Shown here piece after piece: positions 1-4,835 of a stretch of 7,389 nt of DNA; position 1 is the stretch's first letter; every line of letters begins with the position of its first letter. The notes below the pieces were generated by a model. That model searched no databases. It was not told where the DNA came from and saw nothing but the letters and a program-made list of their open reading frames with translations. The position numbers and the translations under genes are program-made. Source of the stretch: an uncultured Ruminococcus sp. (GTDB lineage: Bacteria > Bacillota > Clostridia > Oscillospirales > Acutalibacteraceae); assembly GCA_937892835.1 (NCBI GenBank), contig CALBHM010000244.1, forward strand, positions 1 to 7,389. The letters are read 5' to 3'.

Positions 1-1245
1 AATGCTGTAGCCTGCGGCAGTGAAGCGGCAGTAACCGTCAACGCCCTCTGTTACGGCATCGATCTCCGCCTTAACGGTATTCTGAATACAGGTAGCCATT
101 AAGCTTGCAACAAAGCGCTTCCAAATGAGCGTGTAGAGCTTGTATTGATCGGATGTAAGGCTACCTCTTACCTTGTCGGGAGTGAGTGCGGGATTAGTCG
201 GTCTGATAGCCTCGTGACCGTCCTGGGCATTGCTTCTTGACTTGAAATATCTCGGCTTTTCCGGAAGATATTTTTCGCCGTAGGTCTCAAGAATAAAGCT
301 GTTTGTGGCAGCTCTTGCCTCCTCGGAAATTCTCAGAGAGTCGGTTCTCATATATGTGATAAGACCTGTTGTGCCGATTCCTGCAATGTCAACACCTTCG
401 TAAAGCTCCTGAGCGGCACGCATTGTACGCTGAGCCTGAAATCCCATGCGGCGTGATGCCTCCTGCTGGAGAGTCGAGGTGATGAACGGCGGAGCGGGAT
501 TTTTCTTTCTTGTGCCTTTCTTAACGGAGGTAACGCTGTACTTTGCGTTTTCAAGCCTTGCAAGATATGCGTCCGCCTGCTCTTTATTTGTGATTTTAAC
601 CTTGCCCGTTTCGTCGCCGTAGAAGCTTGCCGAAAAAGTTTTTCTGCTCGGCGAGGTGAACTTTGCATCAAGCGTCCAATATTCCTCGGGAACGAAAGCT
701 CTTATCTCATTTTCACGGTCAACAATGAGCCTTACGGCAACGGACTGAACACGGCCGGCCGAAAGACCACGACGAATTTTCTGTGAAATAAACGGGCTGA
801 GCTTGTAACCTACAAGGCGGTCAAGAATTCTTCTTGCCTGCTGAGCGTTTACAAGGTTCATGTCAATCGAACGGGGATGTTTCATTCCGTTCTCAATGCC
901 CGTTTTTGTAATTTCATTAAATGTAATTCTGTTTGCGGCATTCATATCAAGACCGAGCAAAGTTGCAAGATGCCACGATATAGCCTCTCCTTCTCGGTCG
1001 GGGTCGGTTGCGAGATAAACGCCGTCAGACTCGGCAACCATGTTTTTAAGCTCCTTAACGAGCTTCTCCTTGCCCTTGATAACGGCATATTTCGGGGCAA
1101 AATCATTCTTGACGTCGACGCTCAGCTTCGCCGCCGGCAGGTCACGGACATGACCCATTGAGGCGGTTACGTTATAGCCTTGGCCGAGATATTTTTTTAC
1201 TGTTTTAACCTTTGTGGGTGACTCCACTATTACCAGTTTGGACAT
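1..1245 (-). CDS. topA: DNA topoisomerase I (type IA), N-terminal 415 residues; 3' end outside window
   Basis: Relaxes negatively supercoiled DNA by cutting one strand through a 5'-phosphotyrosine link. The start ATG (1243-1245) follows an AGGATG-type binding site about 8 nt upstream. The N-terminus SKLVIVESPTK opens the Toprim domain, with Glu8; the metal-binding DPDREGE follows at residues 81-87 (Asp81, Asp83, Glu85 align with E. coli D111, D113, E115). LSAGRVQSVAVRL (161-173) is the conserved DNA-binding segment. The active-site motif GLITYMRTDS gives catalytic Tyr298 with Arg300, equivalent to E. coli Y319/R321. Reading is open to base 1 in frame. Clostridial TopA is usually near 700 residues, so the rest of the core and any C-terminal zinc domains lie beyond the left edge. 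It follows dprA by 38 nt on the same strand, the classic Firmicute dprA-topA order, and is probably cotranscribed. No damage seen. Identification is secure. Confidence 0.97.
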   Translation of the reverse strand, partial: MSKLVIVESPTKVKTVKKYLGQGYNVTASMGHVRDLPAAKLSVDVKNDFAPKYAVIKGKEKLVKELKNMVAESDGVYLATDPDREGEAISWHLATLLGLDMNAANRITFNEITKTGIENGMKHPRSIDMNLVNAQQARRILDRLVGYKLSPFISQKIRRGLSAGRVQSVAVRLIVDRENEIRAFVPEEYWTLDAKFTSPSRKTFSASFYGDETGKVKITNKEQADAYLARLENAKYSVTSVKKGTRKKNPAPPFITSTLQQEASRRMGFQAQRTMRAAQELYEGVDIAGIGTTGLITYMRTDSLRISEEARAATNSFILETYGEKYLPEKPRYFKSRSNAQDGHEAIRPTNPALTPDKVRGSLTSDQYKLYTLIWKRFVASLMATCIQNTVKAEIDAVTEGVDGYCRFTAAGYSI

Positions 1246-1283
1246 AAATGCATCATCCTAATTTAAGTTATTGTTTTAATTTA

Positions 1284-2492
1284 TTATTGTTTGATTTTAT
1301 AGTTCTTGCCTGCGAGAGGTTCAATATATCCGAGAATTTCAAGCTCCGTCATCGCCGAAAGGAAATCGACTGTGCCGAGCTTCGTTCTGAGGATAAGCTC
1401 CTCCGCCTGCATGGTTTCCTCAGAAAAGGCGTCAAAAATAAGCTTCGCCTTTTCGCTTATATTATTCGGAGCGGCAGACTTAACAAATGGCTTTGCATCC
1501 TGCGTTTCCGCTTTTTCTTTCTTTTTGATTTTCTCTTTTTTCGCCGTTACGGTTTTTGCCGTTTCAGGCTCGGTGGTGAGAATCGTTTCAATCTTGTCGA
1601 TATCAAGCATATCGGGATATCTCTCGGCGTATTCCTCAAGAACATCCATCGCATTGAAAACAGGCTTTGCGCCGTCACGCAGGAGCTTGTTGGTGCCCAT
1701 ATTCATGCTCGAGGTTATGTCGCCCGGCACGGCAAAAATATCTCTGCCCTGCTCCATAGCATGATTGACGGTTCTGAGCGAACCGCTTCTTTCGTTAGCT
1801 TCAATAACAATCGTTCCGTAGGAAAGACCCGAGATAATGCGGTTTCTGAACGGGAAATTGTGTCCGAAAGCCGGAGTCCTCGGCGGATATTCCGTAACGA
1901 GTGCACCGTGATGGGCGATTTCACGCCTGAGCGGTTCATTTTCGGGAAGATAATCCGTTCCGAATCCGCAACCGAGAACAGCCACGGTTTTTGCTCCGAC
2001 GTTGAGTGCTCCCGTGTGAGCGGCACTGTCAATACCCTTTGCCGCTCCGCTGATTACAACAGCACCCGAGCGGCTCAGCGAAGCCGAAAGCGACCTCGCA
2101 ATTCTCACGCCGATATCGCTCGCCTCTCTTGCACCGACCATTGCAACCGTGATTTTGTTTTTCAAACAGTCTAAATCTCCGCGTACATAAAGCACCAGCG
2201 GTAAATTAGGCAGCTTGAAAAGCATAGACGGATAATTTTCATCGTCAGGGGTTACAATTTTTATTTTATATTTCTCACATTCCGCAACAATTCGTTTTGC
2301 GCCGTCAAGAGACGTTGATTTGAGCTTGTTTATCTGTCCGTTTGTAAATATTCCCGAAATCTTCCATTCATATTCACCGGCAAAGTAAAGCTTTTCGGCA
2401 TTGCCGAAATAGGAAACAATTTCATCCGATTTAACACTTGCCAATATTCCGAGTGCATTCTGCGCCCACACCCAGTAAAGCTTATTGCTCAT
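1284..2492 (-). CDS. dprA: DNA-processing protein DprA (Smf)
   Basis: DprA binds incoming single-stranded DNA and loads RecA during natural transformation; it is also widespread in bacteria not known to be competent. The product is 402 residues. A SAM-like N-terminal region (about 1-75) is followed by the Rossmann-fold DprA core (about 80-285), with AMVGAREAS (117-125), SGAAKGIDSAAH (148-159), LVTEYPP (198-204), NFPFRNRIISGLS (212-224), RSGSLR (235-240) and AVPGD (254-258). A Lys/Glu-rich linker (about 310-335) leads to a C-terminal winged-helix domain (about 345-402). The reading frame stays open upstream to 2588, but I chose the ATG at 2490-2492 because it overlaps the methyltransferase stop as ATGA, implying translational coupling, and the protein then begins where the family normally does. 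The local binding site (GGTGAG) is weak, as is common for coupled genes. topA follows after 38 nt. Confidence 0.95.
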   Translation of the reverse strand: MSNKLYWVWAQNALGILASVKSDEIVSYFGNAEKLYFAGEYEWKISGIFTNGQINKLKSTSLDGAKRIVAECEKYKIKIVTPDDENYPSMLFKLPNLPLVLYVRGDLDCLKNKITVAMVGAREASDIGVRIARSLSASLSRSGAVVISGAAKGIDSAAHTGALNVGAKTVAVLGCGFGTDYLPENEPLRREIAHHGALVTEYPPRTPAFGHNFPFRNRIISGLSYGTIVIEANERSGSLRTVNHAMEQGRDIFAVPGDITSSMNMGTNKLLRDGAKPVFNAMDVLEEYAERYPDMLDIDKIETILTTEPETAKTVTAKKEKIKKKEKAETQDAKPFVKSAAPNNISEKAKLIFDAFSEETMQAEELILRTKLGTVDFLSAMTELEILGYIEPLAGKNYKIKQ

Positions 2493-3274
2493 TCTCTCAC
2501 CATCTCCCAGATAAGTATTGCCGCCGCAGTTCCCGCATTGAGCGATTCCGCTCTGCCGCCCATAGGTATTGTTACCCTCATCCTGCATGCGTTCATCGTT
2601 TCTTGCGTTACGCCGTTGCCCTCATTACCGACAACGCAGACAATTCCGTCTGTCATGTTGACCTCGGTTATTTTCATGCTGTTTTTATCGGGTGTTGATG
2701 CGAGAGTAAGCATGCCCTTTTCATTCGCTTCGTTTATTGTTTCAACTGCGTTCGCACGGCTGACTATATTCAGCCTGAGAGCCGAGCCCATTGAAGCTCT
2801 GAGTGCCTTGGGATTATATATATCGCAGCCGCCGCAGACAATAAGGCCGTCAATTCCGAGAGCCTCGGCGGTTCTGCTGATTGCTCCCAAATTTGAGGGA
2901 TCCTGCACATTTTCAAGCATCAAGTAGCGTCCGTCAGCTTTCAAGCCGGAATCTCCGGCCGATTTCTCTGTTCGGCAAATGCAAAAAATTCCTTGAGAAT
3001 TCTGCGTATCGGAAAGCTTTGCCGCAACCTCGTCCGAGATGCCGTAGACCTCCTCCGATGCTGCAACAATTCGCTTGCAATATTCACCGTACTTCTCTTG
3101 AGCTGTTCGACCGAGGAAGGTTCGGTAAATTGCAATTCCGTTTTCGGCTGCATCAGAGCAGAGCCTTGCGCCCTCAAGAAAGAACATTTTGCTTTCCCGA
3201 CGGGTCTTTGAGCTGTCACGCACAGCAACCGCAGACCTTATTTTTTCGTTGGTTTTCGACGTTAAAATATCCAC
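2489..3274 (-). CDS. TrmH/SpoU-family RNA 2'-O-methyltransferase
   Basis: Predicted SAM-dependent enzyme that methylates the ribose 2'-OH of a nucleotide in rRNA or tRNA; the target cannot be told from sequence. The product is 261 residues. The N-terminal third (about 1-105) fits the SpoU substrate-binding domain, and the rest is the knotted SPOUT catalytic domain. The three family motifs are present: ENVQDPSNLGAISRTAEALG (121-140) with Asn128 and Arg134; VVGNEGNGV (214-222); and IPMGGRAESLNAGTAAAI (236-253) with the Glu-Ser-Leu-Asn core. A related gene sits close to the rplT or pheST region in many Firmicutes (the YsgA group). I chose GTG (3272-3274), which lies 8 nt after AAAGGAG; a TTG two codons upstream (3278-3280) would sit only 2 nt from that site. 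The stop overlaps the dprA start by ATGA. Confidence 0.9.
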   Translation of the reverse strand: MDILTSKTNEKIRSAVAVRDSSKTRRESKMFFLEGARLCSDAAENGIAIYRTFLGRTAQEKYGEYCKRIVAASEEVYGISDEVAAKLSDTQNSQGIFCICRTEKSAGDSGLKADGRYLMLENVQDPSNLGAISRTAEALGIDGLIVCGGCDIYNPKALRASMGSALRLNIVSRANAVETINEANEKGMLTLASTPDKNSMKITEVNMTDGIVCVVGNEGNGVTQETMNACRMRVTIPMGGRAESLNAGTAAAILIWEMVRE

Positions 3275-3282
3275 GCTCAAAG

Positions 3283-3289
3283 CTCCTTT
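3283..3289 (-). promoter_or_regulatory. Ribosome binding site deciding the methyltransferase start
   Basis: AAAGGAG on the minus strand. Its spacing is 8 nt to the GTG at 3272-3274 and only 2 nt to the TTG at 3278-3280, so GTG is the likelier start. Confidence 0.7.
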
Positions 3290-3312
3290 CGGGTAAAAAT
3301 CTTGCAGAAATA

Positions 3313-3332
3313 AGCGATAAACAGGTATCGCT
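3313..3332 (-). other. Second hairpin in the rplT-methyltransferase gap
   Basis: Perfect 7-bp inverted repeat: AGCGATA (3313-3319) pairs with TATCGCT (3326-3332) around a 6-nt loop. It lies between the terminator-like hairpin after rplT and the ribosome binding site of the methyltransferase gene. It has no clean U-tract directly after it on the minus strand, so it is less likely to terminate by itself. It could be an RNA-stabilising or processing hairpin, or chance. Confidence 0.45.
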
Positions 3333-3374
3333 AAAAAGACAAATTCACGCCCCCTTAACGAAAAAGGGGCGTGA
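3333..3374 (-). terminator. Probable (possibly partial) intrinsic terminator after rplT
   Basis: A 9-bp GC-rich stem, TCACGCCCC (3345-3353) with GGGGCGTGA (3366-3374) and a 12-nt loop, lies 7 nt past the rplT stop. Read on the minus strand the hairpin is followed by ATTTGTCTTTTT, a broken U-tract, which suggests a leaky terminator. On the plus strand the tail TTTTTATTTATTT is better, but no plus-strand gene ends here, so any plus-strand role would be against antisense transcription. Confidence 0.6.
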
Positions 3375-3381
3375 TTTTTAT

Positions 3382-3738
3382 TTATTTAAGTGCTGCCTTA
3401 GCCTTCTCTGTGAGAGCGGTGAATGCAGTGGGATCAGCGATTGCGATCTCTGAAAGCATCTTTCTGTTGAGTGTGATGCCTGCCTTGTTAAGGCCGTTCA
3501 TGAATGTTGAATAGTTCATGCCGTTGAGCTTGCAAGCTGCGGAAATTCTTGTGATCCAAAGGCGGCGGAAATCTCTCTTCTTCTGCTTACGTCCTACATA
3601 AGCATACTGACCTGATTTCATAACTGCCTGCTTAGCTGTCTTGAAAAGACTTGACTTTGAGCCGTAGTAGCCCTTAGCCATCTTCATTACTTTATTTCTT
3701 CTCTTACGAGACATGGTAGCGCCTTTAATACGAGCCAT
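3382..3738 (-). CDS. rplT: 50S ribosomal protein L20
   Basis: Primary 23S rRNA-binding protein needed early in large-subunit assembly; in the infC operon of Firmicutes it also acts as the autogenous repressor. The product is 118 residues, the normal L20 length, rich in Arg/Lys. Typical L20 segments are KMAKGYYGSKSSLFKTAKQA (19-38), YVGRKQKKRDFRRLWITRI (48-66) and MNGLNKAGITLNRKMLSEIA (80-99). The ATG at 3736-3738 follows GGAGGT by 8 nt. It sits 37 nt after rpmI and is the last of the infC-rpmI-rplT group; a terminator-like hairpin follows. The leader upstream of infC is its probable feedback target. The N-terminus lacks the usual VKRG and reads ARIKGATMSRKRRNK, still within family variation. 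Confidence 0.98.
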   Translation of the reverse strand: MARIKGATMSRKRRNKVMKMAKGYYGSKSSLFKTAKQAVMKSGQYAYVGRKQKKRDFRRLWITRISAACKLNGMNYSTFMNGLNKAGITLNRKMLSEIAIADPTAFTALTEKAKAALK

Positions 3739-3775
3739 GGTAACTTACCTCCAATTTTAAATTTAACGATCTTAA

Positions 3776-3973
3776 TTATTTGTACGGGATCAAACGCTTG
3801 ATCTGCTTAACGTTCGTTGTATCTGCAACGACTGTCTGACGGAGACCTCTCTTACGCTTGGTCGTCTTTTTGTTGAGGATGTGAGACTTGTTAGCATGTC
3901 CTCTGATGGGCTTACCGTTCTTAGACATCTTAAAGCGCTTCTTTGCACCGCTGTGTGTTTTAATTTTAGGCAT
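3776..3973 (-). CDS. rpmI: 50S ribosomal protein L35
   Basis: Small basic protein of the large ribosomal subunit. The product is 65 residues, as expected for the family, beginning PKIKTHSGAKKRFK, which is diagnostic for L35, and ending in a Lys/Arg-rich tail (NVKQIKRLIPYK). The ATG at 3971-3973 is preceded by a strong AAGGAGG site 8 nt upstream. It lies 20 nt after the infC stop and 37 nt before rplT, so the three genes are almost certainly one transcript controlled from the infC leader. Confidence 0.98.
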   Translation of the reverse strand: MPKIKTHSGAKKRFKMSKNGKPIRGHANKSHILNKKTTKRKRGLRQTVVADTTNVKQIKRLIPYK

Positions 3974-3993
3974 GGTTTTTTCCTCCTTATGAA

Positions 3994-4512
3994 TTACTTG
4001 GATGATTTGGCTGCGATGAACATCAGCATTGAACGTCCCTCAAGCTTAGCCGGCTTTTCGACCGTGCCGTATTCACTGACGGCCTCGGCGAATTTGCTCA
4101 TGGTGACAAGTCCGTTTTCGGGATGAGCCATTTCACGGCCTCTGAAACGGATTGAAACCTTAACTCGGTTACCGCTCTTAAGGAACTTAATGGCTTGGTT
4201 AGCCTTTGTCTCAAAATCGTGCGTATCAATGTTGAGCGACAGACGAACCTCTTTGATCTCAATAACTCTCTGGTTCTTTTTGGCTTCCTTTTCACGCTTT
4301 GCCTGTTCAAAGCGATACTTGCCGTAATCCATGATCTTACAGACAGGCGGCTTGGCCTGCGGAGCGATCTTTACAAGGTCTGTGTTCTTTTCATCTGCGA
4401 GACGCATAGCCTCTGCAATCGGCATAACGCCGAGCTGAGTTCCGTCCGAATCGATCACTCTGACTTCCTTGTCACGGATCTCTTCGTTGATTTGAGTTTC
4501 TTTCGTAGCGAT
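3994..4512 (-). CDS. infC: Translation initiation factor IF-3, probable AUC start
   Basis: IF3 binds the 30S subunit, keeps subunits apart and enforces correct start-codon choice. From the proposed start the product is 172 residues, the usual bacterial length. The N-terminal domain begins QINEEIRDKEVRVID (7-21), the signature KIMDYGKYRFEQ (59-70) leads into a Lys-rich linker (about 71-82), and the C-terminal domain carries VSIRFRGREMAHPENG (119-134). No ATG fits. An ATC (4510-4512) lies 8 nt after GGAGGT, whereas an in-frame TTG (4516-4518) is only 2-3 nt from it. The frame stays open upstream to an ATG at 4648-4650, but that would translate the leader. Rare AUU/AUC-type starts are known in infC genes and let IF3 repress itself. 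It is first in the infC-rpmI-rplT operon. The function is secure; the exact start is inferred. Confidence 0.96.
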   Translation of the reverse strand: MATKETQINEEIRDKEVRVIDSDGTQLGVMPIAEAMRLADEKNTDLVKIAPQAKPPVCKIMDYGKYRFEQAKREKEAKKNQRVIEIKEVRLSLNIDTHDFETKANQAIKFLKSGNRVKVSIRFRGREMAHPENGLVTMSKFAEAVSEYGTVEKPAKLEGRSMLMFIAAKSSK

Positions 4513-4520
4513 GTTCAAGC

Positions 4521-4526
4521 ACCTCC
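4521..4526 (-). promoter_or_regulatory. infC ribosome binding site (selects the AUC start)
   Basis: GGAGGT on the minus strand, in a TTTGGAGGTGC context. Spacing is 8 nt to the ATC codon at 4510-4512 and 2 nt to the only other plausible start, TTG at 4516-4518. It lies immediately after the T-rich tail of the leader terminator, so initiation depends on transcription reading through. Confidence 0.75.
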
Positions 4527-4663
4527 AAATGCTCAATAATAAAATCAAAGCACGGATGGGAACGAACCTATCCGTGCGCATAAATCTACCGGGAAAATCC
4601 CGCAAATTATTGACCGCACGGACGAAACCGTTAAGGTGGGAACGAACCATTCCACTTTGTTGT
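4527..4663 (-). promoter_or_regulatory. L20-type autoregulatory leader of the infC-rpmI-rplT operon
   Basis: Untranslated leader from about the predicted transcription start to the infC binding site. In 5'-3' order on the minus strand it has: hairpin 1 (arms 4652-4657 and 4633-4639, one bulge, loop containing GGTTCGTTCCCA); strand A TCCGTGCG (4622-4615); hairpin 2 CGGGA/TCCCG (4602-4590); strand B CGCACGGA (4578-4571); and strand C ATCCGTGC (4557-4550) with a U-rich tail. B pairs with A (8 bp) or with C (8 bp) but not both, giving antiterminator versus terminator. In B. subtilis, L20 is known to promote termination in the leader of this operon, and the placement here is the same. That this leader responds to L20 is inference from gene order and architecture. 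Confidence 0.8.
4535..4577 (-). terminator. Attenuator terminator in the infC leader
   Basis: A perfect 8-bp stem, ATCCGTGC/GCACGGAT in minus-strand order (arms 4570-4577 and 4550-4557), has a 12-nt loop containing GGTTCGTTCCC. It is followed on the minus strand by TTTGATTTTATTATT (4549-4535), the U-rich tail of an intrinsic terminator. It is placed before the infC ribosome binding site, so it would stop the transcript before any gene. Its 5' arm can alternatively pair with an upstream strand (4615-4622), which gives the antiterminated form. Confidence 0.75.
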
Positions 4664-4669
4664 GTGAGT

Positions 4670-4698
4670 ATTTTATCACCCTATACGTCTTTTGTCAA
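4670..4698 (-). promoter_or_regulatory. Sigma-A type promoter of the infC operon
   Basis: On the minus strand, TTGACA (4693-4698), a 17-bp spacer, then TAAAAT (4670-4675): a perfect -35, optimal spacing and one mismatch in the -10. The predicted transcription start is near 4662-4664, which gives a leader of about 150 nt before the infC start. This strength suits a ribosomal protein operon. Confidence 0.88.
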
Positions 4699-4771
4699 TG
4701 GCTTTTCGCAATCTTTTCGGCCTTCTTTTAAAATAAATATATTATCATTCTGTAAATTTTGCAACACATAA

Positions 4772-4800
4772 TTGAATTTCGCTTCAAACTGTGTTATTAT
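4772..4800 (+). promoter_or_regulatory. Candidate promoter of the TPR-protein operon
   Basis: TTGAAT (4772-4777), a 17-bp spacer, TATTAT (4795-4800). A perfect TATAAT also occurs at 4812-4817, but its -35 region (CTGTGT) is poor and it would place the transcription start at or inside the ribosome binding site. The region between the two divergent genes (4513-4835) otherwise holds the infC leader and promoter on the other strand; the sequence at 4700-4771 is AT-rich with no recognised signal. Confidence 0.5.
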
Positions 4801-4805
4801 TGTTA

Positions 4806-4819
4806 TTATTATATAATAA
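4806..4819. repeat. Perfect 14-bp AT palindrome before the TPR gene
   Basis: TTATTATATAATAA reads identically on both strands and ends 3 bp before the AGGAGG site. It sits in an AT-rich TTATTA-repeated stretch (4794-4819), so it may only be promoter-like low complexity, but its position overlapping the expected transcription start would suit an operator. Confidence 0.4.
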
Positions 4820-4822
4820 GTT

Positions 4823-4828
4823 AGGAGG
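4823..4828 (+). promoter_or_regulatory. Ribosome binding site selecting a TTG start
   Basis: A consensus AGGAGG lies 7 nt before the TTG at 4836-4838. The in-frame ATG at 4791 lies upstream of this site and would begin with a run of leucines coded by the AT-repeat, so it is rejected as start. Confidence 0.85.
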
Positions 4829-4835
4829 AATTCCC

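Noticed and set aside
1248..2174. 308-codon open frame on the plus strand opposite dprA
   Set aside because: Lies antisense to dprA, whose motifs are all intact; the translation has no family features and no good ribosome binding site. It is a by-product of codon bias.
2493..2588. Upstream extension of dprA by 32 codons to an ATG at 2586-2588
   Set aside because: Would overlap the methyltransferase by about 100 nt and add residues absent from the family; the ATGA-coupled start is better.
4513..4650. Upstream extension of infC to an ATG at 4648-4650
   Set aside because: It would translate the structured leader and terminator, has no binding site, and adds 46 residues that IF3 proteins do not have.
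4633..4657. First leader hairpin as a T-box or tRNA-like element
   Set aside because: No specifier loop, T-box sequence or tRNA cloverleaf can be drawn, and the downstream genes are ribosomal, which fits an L20-type leader instead.
4794..4819. TTATTA repeats as a tandem-repeat or mobile element end
   Set aside because: Short AT-rich promoter-region low complexity; no terminal repeats, target duplication or transposase nearby.
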